Source: Tetmemena sp. SeJ-2015 (taxonomy: Eukaryota > Ciliophora > Spirotrichea > Sporadotrichida > Oxytrichidae). Taken from it: a stretch of 64,000 nucleotides of DNA. Positions within the stretch are counted from its first letter, which is position 1. The number at the start of each line of letters is the position of its first letter. Positions 33,819-45,559 of this stretch are shown piece by piece. The stretch lies in contig JAJKFJ010022716.1 of NCBI GenBank assembly GCA_027382625.1, forward strand, positions 33,931 to 97,930, given 5' to 3'. Below the pieces are notes generated by a model. It was given only the letters and a program-made list of their open reading frames with translations, did not search any database and had not been told where the DNA came from. The position numbers and the translations under genes are program-made.

Positions 33819-35613
33819 TCATTCTAAGATTCTATCGTACCATTTCTCCTCGCTGTATAAATAAGCTTACACCTCTCTGTTATTGAAAAGACGCTTGACT
33901 ATCCCCTCAACACATTTACGAGCTGATTCACTTCTCTCAAATTTTATGTAAATCTTGCCTGCTCCCTCATTCACTTAGTACTGCCCAGACCTTTAAACTT
34001 GCATATGAATAGGAAGTCTGTTTCTGTGGCTTAGATGGTTGGGTTTGGGAATAATTATCTGTCTTATCTTTCCAAATTTCTCACACTCATCCCTCACATC
34101 ATCCTCCACTTCATAAAAGTCTTGCTTGGATTTCATATTTTCTAACACTAGAAGATTGTTCAAGATTACTACTCTGCTGTTCAAAATCTCCTTAATCTAC
34201 TTTTCAGTGTAGCTCGAGCCGCTGCTGCCGCCTGTGTACACTAGATTTTACAGGTTTTAAGTACCATTAGTTCCTTAGTCAAATCCACTTTATGTTTGAG
34301 AGTTCAGGTGACCAAAGATTTAGTTCGCTTGGCCGTTCGCCAATCTTCTCACTTGCAGCTTATTTTCCTTTACAAGTAAATCTTAGAAACCATTCAAAGC
34401 CTTTTTGGTGAGTTCCTCATTTTCATATTCACAATAACACACAAGTTGATTAGCTAGAGACTTCAAATAGTGATTCTTATAGCAGCCAAACATTTTCAAG
34501 AGCTTTGCCAAAGATGGAGATAGAATTTGATTTTGAACTGAAGCTGCAACTTGACTCATATGACTTGTGGGTGCTGATTCATTCACAGCCTCTGCAGGCA
34601 ATAAAAGGTGCTCATACTGTTTTGGAATGTTGCTTATTTCGATGCAATTACTCAAAGCTTAGCTTAGAATAAGAACCTATGACCCAGAAGAAGTAGGGAC
34701 AGCCAGTTGTATAGTTCCATTTCCCATTTGATTCTGGATTCTAGTCTTTCCCACTTTAAGTGGCTAAAAATATATAGTTAATACACAGGTTAAAATATTC
34801 TTACATGTCCAAGTATAGCAATCTAGTTTAGATTATGACCAGCCATGCACTCTTCGACAGTTCTAAATTCGACAAAAGCATAATGACCATCTTAGCTAAT
34901 CCAAGCAGAGAGCACTGGCAATCCTGGTTTGATGTTCAGCTTCATAACATTTAGAGCTATATTAAGCAGCTCTACAAGCTTTTGATGAGTGATTGTGGGA
35001 GGTAAGTTTCCAACATAGAGTTATCTCTCATGCTTGGGGCCTATTGGAATTTCTCCAGCTGCCTCTCTCTTTGCTTGCATTTCGATTTGCTCAGAGCATT
35101 GCTTTAGCAAATCTGAAGCTGATAAGTCGGCACTGCTACTTCCATAGTCTCGATAAGATGAGGAATAGTAATAATCTCTGTCTCTATCTCTATATCCCGA
35201 ATAGCTACCTCCGCTGCCGTAGGAATATTGCTAAAATAAATTGATATTCTTACAAAAAATTAAATTGATTCATCAATAGTTTGATGAGTAGTAGTTTCCA
35301 CCAGCACCTCCAACTTGATTAGAAAAAGGGTTGTCATAAAAATTTTGCTATAAGAGCTGCTAGTCATAGTTTATAGTTTGCTGATCGAATGGATTATTTG
35401 GTGCCACAGGCAAACTTTAATCCTTGCTAGCGCTCAACTACTCTCGTGAAGGAGAGTTACTATAAAATAGTTGGTGAACTAAAGTTGTTACCTGACTGAG
35501 CGAGACCTTGTAGAGTCATTCAATGTTTTATTTAAAATTTAAGTCTCGGATATAGAAGGAGCAGCTGATACAGGCTTTGAGGTTACAACAGGTGGCCTTT
35601 TTCTCGGATCCAT
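33819..35613 (-). CDS. U2AF2: U2AF large subunit (splicing factor)
   Basis: Minus strand, ATG 35611-35613 (MDPRKRPPVVTSKPVSA), TGA 33819-33821. A Tyr/Arg/Ser-rich N-terminus (YSGYRDRDRDYYYSSSSRD) stands in for an RS region. RRM1: RQLYVGNLPPTITHQKLVEL with YAFVEFRTVEECMAGHNL. RRM2 region around 34655-34380. C-terminal UHM-type RRM: SRVVILNNLLVLENMKS, EDDVRDECEKFGKIRQIIIP and GKIYIKFERSESARKCVEG, closely following the U2AF65 UHM pattern. It binds the polypyrimidine tract and SF1 at 3' splice sites in the nucleus. Several IESs or introns interrupt it (about 35260, 34760, 34240, 33980). Family assignment is firm; internal joins were not all placed. Confidence 0.85.
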
Positions 35614-35833
35614 GCTCAATAAATTTTAGAACAAAAATAAAGATCTATTTTAAAATGAAATGACTAAGAGAATAAGTAATATTGTTAAATTAAAGTTTTT
35701 GTTAATATAGCTAAATGACCAAAATTTAGAGCGGATTAAAATTACAAGTTACTCTATTACAATCTTAAAATTTTAAAAGTCTAATATTAATAATTAAATT
35801 TTATACTTTTTGATTTGACTTTGAGTTTGCTGC

Positions 35834-37237
35834 ATGTTCCGCGACATCACCACTTGCTTTGAGAATTAAGATGATGCTTAGAGCCTCAAGGTAATACAAA
35901 GTTAAAAGCTCATAGTTAAGTATAGAACTTGACTAAATATTTGCTTGAGAGAGGCATCAAATAAAATTCTAAATGTTATATTTGACGAATATCTAAATTA
36001 AATTATCATTAGTCAATTTGAGGACAAGGACCACTATTTGAAAAGAAGAGAGTCTGCTGAGATAGCTGCTGTGATTGAGCCAACTAAGCAGTTTTATCTC
36101 TACCACCCTGAGAGAGTTTTAGGCCAGCCAGCTTTGCTAGGTCTTAACTCTCGCTACTAACCTTTGGCCAACAAGAAGAAAACTCAGGTTTCTATAAAAT
36201 ATTATATCCCTTTCATTTCAATATTTCTGCTGCTCTTGAGACGCTTGAATCTCTAGAATTCTTTGAGTTTGAGAAAAGCATTCATGACCAGAAATCAAAA
36301 GAGAGTTCTTCACATCTTCCTCGTCCTAGATGAGTGCTTCATGATCAAGAGTTGCAAGGAAGTTGTGAGAGTCATCCCTGAACAGATTCAAGACTCTAGG
36401 CTCTCTCAAACTCTTGAGAACAACAAACCTTCTGCAGCTAAGTCTCCTCCTCTCGCTTGCTCTCCAATAGCTGCAGACAACTGCAAAGATTCAGATTTGT
36501 AAATGAGAGGCTCCACCTTTGAGGTTGCATTGCCACTTCCTACTACAGAGTTAGCCTCAGCAGCCAAACCGCAGATTTCTTCTTCTACAAAGAGAGAGTT
36601 TGTGCAATCCTAATTTAGCATTGTTTTGTGTTATTCAATGGGACTACAGAGTGCGCGGAGAGTACTTCTACACCAGACCCTACTTTGATGACTTTGTGAA
36701 GTTTCTCCTTACTTCGAACAAGACCACACCAGAGCTTTCCACCTTTGCTCCTTCACCTAACTTCACGGTGAAGCTTTCTCTTTGTCTGAACTCTGAAAGG
36801 AAAAGAGTTCTAATTTTATTTAACTGATTTATAGTTCTTGGGATGGCTTTCTAGATGTTTCAAAACCGCAAGCTGAGAGAGTTCAAAGGACAAGTAGTTT
36901 CAATCCACGATGAAACTGAGTTAACCCTTTTATAAGGTGATTCTTTTTTTCTCTCTTTGATGAGTTTGAGCTATCAACTGATAGACTGATCCTTCCAAGA
37001 GAAGTCCTTCAGAAGAAAGGCTCTGACTACAGAGTTATGATCATCAGTTCAACAGAGTAGTCAGATGTGAGTATCGAGCCTTTGGATTTGCAGAGTTTGC
37101 TTTTGAGATCTGGTGGTGACAACTAGCTAACTTCTGAGGGCTCAAGTGCGAGTAACTAACTTTAAAAAGACTTCTTTGAGGAAATCGCTGAGATCAAAGT
37201 CAGAACTCATAAGGTTATAAGGCAATTTATGGCCTGA
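35834..37237 (+). CDS. Unrecognised conserved-looking protein
   Basis: ATG at 35834 (MFRDITTCFENQDDAQSLKV), TGA 37235-37237. Blocks in order: NKILNVIFDEYLNQIIISQF, KQFYLYHPERVLGQPALLGL, ETLESLEFFEFEK, VLDECFMIKSCKEVVRVIPE, YRVRGEYFYTRPYFDDFVKF, TFAPSPNFTVKLSL, FDEFELSTDRLILPREVLQK, GSDYRVMIISSTEQSDV. The frame changes at least four times, consistent with IESs at about 35910-35950, 36195, 36290-36320, 36640 and 36830-36960. The pair VLDEC and YTRPYFDDFVKF is faintly reminiscent of FCP/CTD-type phosphatases, but the DxDxT motif is not visible, so I do not assign it. Confidence 0.55.
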
Positions 37238-37366
37238 TGACTCTAACTATTTGAATATTATATCTACGGCAATTAATGGCTGCTTCTTGGATTTTGGCTA
37301 AATAATTTGGAAAAACTTTGAATTTTTACCTTCCTCAAATTTGAATTACAATCATTTATATAATAA

Positions 37367-38742
37367 TCAAAAGTATCTCTAATTCATTCTCAGGTCGTTG
37401 CTTGTACCTGAGAAATTAGCAGTATTGTAATTTGCTCTGTCCGTTTGTCCAAAGTCAGACAAATTATTTCTAGCGAATACTCCCACTCTGTTGTTGTTGT
37501 CACTTGTGTCCTGGTTTCTGTTATTGTTGAACTCATAAGTACTATCTCCAAAGTTTTAATTAGGGAATCTGTCAATCCTAAATTCTTCCTCACTCTCCTC
37601 ATATAAGTAGAACTTGCTCGACGACGATGAGGAATTCCTAGCAGGTTCTTGCTTTGCCTTGTTGTTCTTTTTAGATTATATTAAAACACACACTCTTTAA
37701 AGCTCAATAAATAAAATTATTATCCATAGTCTTTCAAGTTGACAAAAGAGCCAAGGTCTTCTTGATACATCTAGTCATAGTGATCAACTCTCAAAAGCTT
37801 TCTTATTTCATAGCTCTAAAGGCACTGCAGATACTCTTCTTGCAAAAAGTACAAAGCGAAGTCAGTTGTAGTTATTTAGGGATTAGCTAAAGTGGATGCT
37901 GTCTCCTTAACCAACTGCTCAGCATCTTCTTTATCTAGGATAATTGTAAATCTAAAGGCAAATAAGATTAACTTTGATAGCTATTTTGATTTATAGTTTA
38001 TAGATCTTATCTATTCTTAAGTCATAGTAGTCCACCTTTATTTGGATTTCGAGTTATAGCTTTCCTTCAAGTATTTACTAAAGACTCATGCCAATTTGGG
38101 AAACTCTAAATGTTTTAAATGCTGCATCTATCGCTGACCTATTGCTAATAATAGTTTGCTTTGTCTCTTTCAGTTACTCGTAAACCTAAGTGCCTGCCAG
38201 TTTAGACTATTTTAAAGTATTCATTAAATGAATTGACTCATAGTTTGGTAGTGATACCAAATCGTTGAAGGCTCTCTTGTACTCTTAGAGTATTTCTCTT
38301 TCATTCCAAATTTGCTAGTCATCAAGTTCTCCAGGAGTTTCATTAAAGTCATTATGGGAAATCTCGTTATTCAGCTTCAGTTTATCCACACTTTCTATGC
38401 TTTTATCGACATCAATCGATTTATTGTTCTACACGTTTCTCGAAATGTAGATTATCTCCTCATAACAACTAAATAATAATAAGCACCACACTTCATTAAA
38501 AAAATATTCCTCTTTGAGGTATATGTTAAAGCCCATGTCGCTGATCAAATCAATCTTATCAATCTAGACTGTTACCTCCTGAATAAGAAACTTAATTGCT
38601 CTCTTTACTCTGCTTCTCGCTATCTTTTCATTCTACTCAACTACTTAAAGGCACAGAGCTCTGGATTGGCATTATATTATTTTAGGCTGCAGGTGTTCCT
38701 TTATACCCAGGAAGATTAGCATTTCGAAGTTTATTGGCTCAT
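37367..38742 (-). CDS. Hypothetical protein, acidic helical
   Basis: Minus strand from a possible ATG at 38740-38742 to TGA 37367-37369. A long open run reads VKRAIKFLIQEVTVQIDKID, LISDMGFNIYLKEEYFFNEV, LREREILQEYKRAF-like helices (NEREILQEYKRAFNDLVSLP), QSKLAGTQVYEQLKETKQTI, then TIILDKEDAEQLVKETASTL, YFLQEEYLQCLQSYEIRKLL and an Asn-rich C-terminus (FGDSTYEFNNNRNQDTSDNN). IESs lie near 37960-38060 and 37680. The N-terminal frame is ambiguous: a second open frame starts MSQQTSKCQSSWVQRNTC. It could alternatively be the C-terminal half of the membrane protein gene immediately upstream. Confidence 0.5.
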
Positions 38743-38869
38743 TTTGAAGTTATAACAAAAATATATAGTTTTTTTTTTTAGAGACTTTTGATATTTCCAA
38801 TATCTAAATTATATTTCATCTATTCGGCTTGTCTTAATCAATTTATAAAATAATGTATATAGCATGTAA

Positions 38870-39997
38870 GTTTATAAAATTATGTTTAAAGTTTGTATGT
38901 GAGTTTTGTGGAGATCTCCTCTTGGATTTGCTGAAATTATTGAGCCTACTCCTAGAGTGATGACCTTTGCTCGACTTGAAGTAGCTGCATCTAGTTTTGG
39001 TTCAACCTCAGTATTAAAGCAAGCTAAAAAATACTTATAGCTAATAAAGTACTTAAATAACTTCTTCGAGGGAGCGATTGATTCTTTGAACTGGCCTATC
39101 ATTTATGTTGGAGACTATTTGAAACACGAGCTTTCCATCCTGCACTTTGAAAGAAGCCAGTTTACAAGTTAGTTCATATCTCTCGTTCACTTCATTTACA
39201 CTCTACTGAATTTTCTGCTTATTAGAAATAGATTGGGATCGGTTGGCCTTGCTGCTGTTCCATCCAAAAAATTTAGCTGTTAGCACGGGAGACTTACTAT
39301 TTTCCTGCCTTGGCTTCTTATCAGGTGTTGTCAGTAGTTTTCCCGATAACTAGTTGTTGTTATTTCCATAGCTAAATTTAGAGAAATTTGACCAATCCTT
39401 ATCTGGAATGAGCGAGGTAGTTAGCTTCTTAAAGCGCTTGGAATAGGGAAAATCTTTGGGGCAAGTAACAATCACTAAAAGGAAAATAAGTTGGATGCAT
39501 GCTTCGAAGATGAAAAGCTTATTCTACTCTAAGTTAGCGATTTATTCTCCTTCCAAGTAATCAAGCAAAACATACCGAATAAGTTGGTAGAGTGAGGATG
39601 CTACTAAAGTAATATGGAATGGGAAGTGGAAAGACCAATCGTGATGTAGAGCTCTTTTTAAATCGAAGATCAAGAGTGGACCGTAAGTTATCCACACTAG
39701 AAGCTCAACAACTATCATTAGAATTTCAGCGAACCCGCCGATCTGATACTTTACGAACTCATAAGAATTTGTAATAGCTAGCATGTAACTTAGTAAGAAC
39801 TTGAGCTTAGTATACCACTTTAACCTCCATTTAAGATTGAAAGTGCCCACGTTTTCGAATTTTAAGTACCTTTTAATTCCTAAGGTGCCATATATGATGT
39901 AGGGGAGCATCTTTATAAAGAGATTCAAATAGAATGGGTCAACAAGTTCATTAGAGTTCTCTGTCATTATTTCTTGATTTAGGAACAATAAAACCAT
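38870..39997 (-). CDS. Multi-pass membrane protein N-terminal region
   Basis: Minus strand, ATG 39995-39997 (or the internal MTENSNELVDPF). An uninterrupted run holds about five hydrophobic segments: FYLNLFIKMLPYIIYGTLGI, WYTKLKFLLSYMLAI, FAEILMIVVELLVWITYG, FHFPFHITLVASSLYQLI and IFEACIQLIFLLVIV. The layout recalls the N-terminal TMD0 of ABCC transporters. A hydrophilic region follows (PDKKPRQENSKSPVLTAKFF), then FKVQDGKLVFQIVSNINDR, a beta-rich block that could be PX-like. No ABC core is seen, so family and 3' end are open. Confidence 0.55.
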
Positions 39998-40074
39998 ATT
40001 CTATTTTATTTTTTCTTAATTTTACTTCGAGAGAGATGTCAACTGAGAATGATAAATTGTAAGAGCAAGAAATA

Positions 40075-40658
40075 AAATTTATGTACTTCTTTTTAAAGTG
40101 TCAATAGTCTTTCATAATTCTCTTGAAATGAACCCTCGCAGAAATTGCATTTGAGATCTCTATCACGAGTGGTATGATTCTAAGAGAGATGAGATTATAT
40201 AAAGTTTCAAAGACTTACCCTCCAACGATCCAGACCTTCCAAAGTTCTTTGTAGTGAGAGCTGTTTAGAGAAAATAGGGAACACGAGACAATTCCAAAAA
40301 TGTGAAATGCAATTTGAAGAAGGTTCAGCTTGTCAAAGAACAAGGTCATTCCTGTGAACATTATAGCGAACTTATTTTATAATATTCCCTTATAAATATA
40401 TTTTTATTTACTCAAGTACCACGCAGATAATGAAAACAACCGCGATGCCAGTCACATACTGATTGGCTTGTTTATATTCATCGGAGGTGTCAGGTAGTGT
40501 TTTCAAAATTCCACTGTAGATAAACTCGTTCTATACGCTTACTTTAATAACTCAGAGATCTTTCTTACCTTGGTCTCAAGGACGATAGCCAAGAGAATGA
40601 TTTGAATGCAAATCAGTAAAAACTTAGTAGGTTGCAGTACTCCTGCTATGTTGCTCAT
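40075..40658 (-). CDS. TMEM107: TMEM107 homologue (ciliary transition-zone membrane protein)
   Basis: Minus strand, ATG 40656-40658. The protein starts MSNIAGVLQPTKFLLICIQI with a first membrane helix, then ETKNEFIYSGILKTLPDTSD EYKQ, a second helix (YVTGIAVVFIICVVLE), MFTGMTLFFDKLNLLQIAFH with a third helix, and WIVGGQVFETLYNLISLRII as the fourth. Four helices, the short loop with EY and the MFxG motif after helix 2 match TMEM107, a component of the MKS module of the ciliary gate. A 38-nt GT-AG intron (40531-40568) and one short IES with a 2-bp pointer (about 40345-40425) interrupt it. The exact C-terminus is uncertain. Divergent from the gene at 40791. Confidence 0.75.
40531..40568 (-). other. 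38-nt GT-AG intron in TMEM107
   Basis: On the coding strand the segment begins GTAAGA and ends TATAG between ACC AAG and AAC GAG. It has canonical splice ends and no direct-repeat pointer, unlike the IESs. Removal joins ETK to NEFIYSG. Confidence 0.75.
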
Positions 40659-40790
40659 TTTGAATTTAAATTAAACTTAATTATTTTAATTACCCCAGTG
40701 GGTTTTAAGTTTATTCTCGCTTGTCTCCTCTTAATTATAAGTCTCGAAGGCTTATAATGTCTAATTATATTAAAAAGGCTAAAAAAAGAA

Positions 40791-43400
40791 ATGCAAAGCA
40801 ACAACTTGACCTTCGAAAATATGGACTCGTAACTGGCTGCAGTAAATGACTAAGATGGACTGCCTGCAAACTCCACTAACTTAGAAAACGATATACTGAG
40901 ATACTTATTAGATTGAATTTATATTTTTAGTTGAGAAAAATTGTAGAAGGAGCGGATGGGTAAATTGAGGAGAATGAACAGGAAGAGGAGGAAGACTTGG
41001 AGAGTAAAGATCAAGAACTCAAAGCCTACAAGTAATTAGTCAGAAGACTGGGCTTGAAGGAGAAAGAAATTCATGATCTCTACGTCACAAATATCATTTG
41101 CTTTAACTTACTCTCGATTTAAATGAGACTAAGATAAAAGGCCTGTTTGCAGATCACTCTTCAATAAAGGTTGAAGACTTAATTATCTTCAAAGAAAAGG
41201 TAGGAGATATTTTGGGACACGAACTAGATGATTTCTTAATCTACATAGTCAATCATATCTCACCAAAGTGTAAGCCTTTTCACTATGCTTTGATATATGA
41301 ATTTAGAGAAATGCCTAAGGAAAGTGAGCTACGAAAAGCTGAAGAGCGAGTTTATGAAATGGCTGGAGTGGAGCTACAAAGAAAGGAACAAGGACAAAGA
41401 TGTTCTAGAAAGAGAGAGGTAAGAAGAAATTCAAAGAGTCAGTGAACTCAAGTAAAGAAAAATGGAGTAAGCTGAGAAAGACGACTGGAGAAAGAGAATT
41501 CAGTTTTTCAAATTTAAATTTTCTTTATCATAGAATGTCTCTGGATATTTTGAGTTTCAAACTAGACAAACACAAGTAAAAAATAGAGGAAATGTTTAAG
41601 CACCATGCAACTGTAGAGTCAGGCTTTAAGATAAAGATAAAACAGCTAAAGTAACTTTTCAAAGATGTCGCGTACCTTGGTGGAATAGTCTTTAGCACCT
41701 TAAAAGAATTTAAAAGCACTAAAGAGTATGCAGGCTTTAAAGAGAGTTCTAAAGCATTCTTGAAGTTGTTCAAGAAGTATATATGGACTTAAATACACCA
41801 GCAATAAGTGGCCATCTAAAGAGTTTAGGCCCAAGCTGAATCTAAAAACCAAGAAAAGTCTAAAAGTAAAGCAGTAAGATTTAAGAGTACAAAAGAAGAA
41901 GCTTAATCTAATATCAAGAAGATAATCAAGGCAACCACTGAGGAAGGTCATTATGATAAAAGAGAGGAAACTGCACAGCGAGTATTCTTTGACGATGATC
42001 TCTTCAAGTTACAAAAATCAGATTTGATCATAGATATGGAGGCTTTTACAAACTCACTGCTAAGTTTTGTACAAGAGAAGAAAGTTGTGGCGATAGATTT
42101 AAATAGTGAATACACTAAATTCTTGAAGAAGAAAGAGAAGGAAAGAGCACTGCAGAAGCAAAAAACTTTAGAGATAAATTAAGTTTTAAAATATTAAACA
42201 TTATCGGCTAAAAACGACGTTAATAGTAACAGCATAGTAAGCTTGGATGAAGATAATAAAGCTAAAGAGAAGAAGGGGGAAGATATAATCGCATAACTAC
42301 GGAGGACTATTCTAGAATAGGAAGAAATCTTAAAAAGTTCAAGCGATGAGCAGTAGAATCAGAGACTTGAGAGATTGATTGACTAAATGAAGAAAGAGCT
42401 TGTCCTCATGATCAAATCCAATGCGCAGGGAAGTTTAAAAAGCACGACAAACACTCCAGCCAGAGATTTTGATGATAAACTTAGCATGAAACTCGGCTCT
42501 GAAGGAAAGAGCTTTACTAACAATAACTTCGAAGATGAAATGGAGAATATCAATCTTGCAAAGAGGGCAAAAGCTCTCAATCAAATCTTTAAAATTTACT
42601 CACGGTAACACATCCCTTATAATGAAACTGAGTTTGATCAAATTAAGGAAATCAGCAGCAGGATTATCTTAGGTGACTTCTTGAAGTTTTGCAAAGATTT
42701 CGAAATCAATAAGCATATTGGTATGAAGAAGGAGATTTTGACTAGACTTTTCCATAAGGCAGGATATTGCCACAAGCCTTTGCTTTTCGAGGAGTGGATC
42801 AAAGCACTTTCACTAATTGGCGAGGAGATAAATAAGCAGTAGATAATCATTACTGAGAAAGAACTAAAGGATGTAGAGCAGAAGATTCAACAAGCACGCG
42901 AGGAAATAGCTAAGAGAGAGGAGGATCATAAGAGACATTTAGCTTTTAAAAGGGATCAGAACAACTCTTACCAACTATTCCCAGAAGAGGAGAAACGAGA
43001 TCTCAAAAGAAATGAGAACACCTTAACCATAAAGAGAGATGAACTAGTCTCAGAGATCAAGAAACTGAGGGCCAAAACTATGGAATAAACAACAGAGGAG
43101 CTTTATAGGTACATGGAAGTAGATCATATGCAAGCATATCAAAAGAAGGTTAAGGGCTTCCATTTGCCCTTCTTTTTGCATGAAAAGATGGACAGATTAT
43201 CTGAAAATGATCTTGGCAAAGGGTATAAGGTCAGGTTTAAGAAGATTCCTTTCTCTGAGGTCAAGAAAGTAGTGCAAGAAATTAGGGAGAAACGAGAAAA
43301 GGATAAATTTGAAAAGATGATGGTGTAGAATGAGGAATACATCCGCAAAATGAAATTCATTCAAAAGACACACGATCGATTGAGGCAAAACTGCAATTGA
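40791..43400 (+). CDS. Large coiled-coil protein, possibly cytoskeletal
   Basis: ATG at 40791 (MQSNNLTFENMDSQLAAVND), TGA 43398-43400, about 800 residues. An acidic N-terminus (GQIEENEQEEEEDLESKDQE) leads to long charged helices, then a very long continuous run from about 41950 to the stop: FDDDLFKLQKSDLIIDMEAF, QLRRTILEQEEILKSSSDEQ, a folded segment LGDFLKFCKDFEINKHIGMK with FHKAGYCHKPLLFEEWIKAL (an EF-hand-like helical pair without obvious calcium loops), then coiled coil to KMKFIQKTHDRLRQNCN. An IES with pointer TGAGA is exact at 40897/40932; others are near 41130, 41500-41530 and 41640-41760. Its 3' end overlaps the opposing gene by about 40 bp. Confidence 0.7.
40897..40936. other. IES, pointer TGAGA
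   Basis: TGAGA at 40897-40901 and 40932-40936. Excision of 35 bp removes an in-frame TGA and joins NDILR to KIVEGADG. Confidence 0.85.
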
Positions 43401-45520
43401 TCTAAGAGAATTCTCTCTGAATATCGAGATACAATTATGAACTTATAGATGAAAAAGCCGCTCACAATAATCAACAGAATGAAAAAGATAGTGAAGAGGA
43501 CAACTGCAACAGTGTATTTGTCTTTATACTCCAAATCCATAACTTGCTCATCAACCTTATACTCGTTTTGATAAATGGTGTTATTTTGCCAGTTGCTCAC
43601 GTTTGAATTCAAAATACTTTGCTGCAGCTTGAGCACCTCATCATTTCTGCAGGTGCTGGTCATGACCATATTGAAGACATTGATTTAAGCCCCTGTAAGA
43701 TTGAATCCATCTTAATCTTTCTAGGCAAGAATTGTTGAAAAGTCTAATACAAGAACAGCATAGTCAGCGAGGTCTTACTCAAGTTATATAAATAAATGTT
43801 AATATGAATAAGTGGGGACATCATTGATGAAGATATCACAAGTGAAACATCTTGACAGACACCAGAAGTAGAAAGGTCAAAATATCCTTAGTTGGAGAGG
43901 GAAACAGAAAGATCACTGGTGGCGATATAAACGAGAACAGGCCATGTAGTTTGATTTTGCATGCCTGGGGTAGAGAAGGAACCGCACACTTCTAAATCGT
44001 AGTTAGCGTAAGCTGAAACAGTTTCTAGGTTAGTAATTATCATGCCCACATTATCATTTTATAGAGTAGAAAAATCAGCTGTGAATTTGATATCATCATA
44101 ATTCCCTCTTTGGAACTCCATGCCAGAGATTTGCTAGGTTTATTGGCCTTTCATTATAGACCAATCAGCTGGGCTTTAACTCAACAAGTTGGAATTAATT
44201 TGGAGATAAAGTGAGCCACCTGTGCTGCTTGGTGAATAGAAAGCTTGGGATTTATGGAAAACGGATGCAGTATTGCTAAGATTTGACCATTTTGGTGCAT
44301 CTACAAGATCATAGGCAGTGAATAGTTGTAGAGATGATTCAGTAAAGTTAGTTTCTATTTAAAATGAAATTAGATTTAATTTAGTTTGAGCTCTGATAGT
44401 TTCGTTTAAATTATAAACTTTGTAGCTGAAAAAGTCTGAGCTGTAAACAAAAGACAAATTTATTCATCTCAATAATTAAGGAAACAGTAGTATTGTCATA
44501 GAGAGGTGCATCACCAGGGTCAGTGTTCTCCCCATTTCCATTTCTATCACCAGCACCAGGAGTGTTAATCCAGGTGAGCACATTTGCATCTAGCCAGGTG
44601 CCTATATGTACGTTGAACTTCTCAGGGAACTAAGAAAGAGTCAAGTTGAAGGCCATGTCGGTTGAGTTTGAGTAAATTGTGGAGTTGAATACTTGGGCGT
44701 AGACTGAGCTGTTCTGGCCGAAATATATAGAGAGATCGGAACTGGACTTTCGGATTTTGAAGCTCATTGGGCCATCTTCTAAAGAATTTGAGTCGTTCTT
44801 TCCAGTAAACTAATTCAATTCAATTAGGTGTATAGATTATACATGCTTTAAAGTTAAGGTTGGTGAGAGGCAGTGGAATAATAAAAGGCAAGTACTAGCC
44901 ATCATCCGAGCCTGACATGAATAAGGTCACATTTTGAGGACCCATAGTGTAGTTATCGAACACCAATTAGATGTATTATCATACTTGATAAATAAGCAAG
45001 AAATTTTATCGAATTATTTACCTTAAAAGATTACGATTTTTCCTAGGTCTTTTAAATTTTTCTATTAAAAATTATAATTTCAACCAGTAAAATTTTTATC
45101 ATTATTTGGTAATAGTTTTTTGGGGAATCTCCATCATCTGCAAGTCCAAAAACTTTTTATTATCCAAAAATTTCTAATTTAATCTTAAATCTGTCATTTG
45201 GCCATTGATGAGAGAAGGTTGGATTATAAATTCAAATTCTCCTTCTGTGTATTAGTCGTTAGAGATCAATAAACTTCCAGAGCCCAGTGCCCCACAGTTC
45301 AAAGTTGGCATCTTTTATTGAGAAGTCAGCTCCAACTGCAGTCCTATCAACAAAATTTATCCATAAGCTTAAAATTATAATTTATTGAAATTGCTGAGAG
45401 GGAAGCTATTCGTGTGAGTGGTGCAGATGATCTGCTTGGTAGGTACTTCATCATCATCGTAAAGAATATCGGAATTTAATTCAAATTCTTAGCAAATAAT
45501 ATTATTTATAGATCCTAACC
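43361..45520 (-). CDS. Large surface protein with one C-terminal transmembrane helix
   Basis: Minus strand, stop TGA 43361-43363. Coding blocks from the right: NFVDRTAVGADFSIKDANFE, LWGTGLWKFIDL; YTMGPQNVTLFMSGSDDGQY; SFKIRKSSSDLSIYFGQNSS, QFPEKFNVHIGTWLDANVLT; and finally QQSILNSNVSNWQNNTIYQN followed by a membrane helix (YTVAVVLFTIFFILLIIVSG) and a short basic tail. Abundant Asn-x-Ser/Thr sites and beta-type composition suggest a glycosylated extracellular region. The N-terminus and signal peptide were not found; the 5' boundary with the next minus-strand gene is uncertain. Many IESs, for example about 44440-44470 and 44810-44870. Confidence 0.55.
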
Positions 45521-45559
45521 AGTCCTATGAATTTATACACGCTAATTCATATAACTTCT

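Noticed and set aside
36290..36830. FCP/CTD-type phosphatase assignment for the gene at 35834-37237
   Set aside because: Only a loose resemblance (VLDEC, YTRPYFDDFVKF); the catalytic DxDxT motif is not visible.
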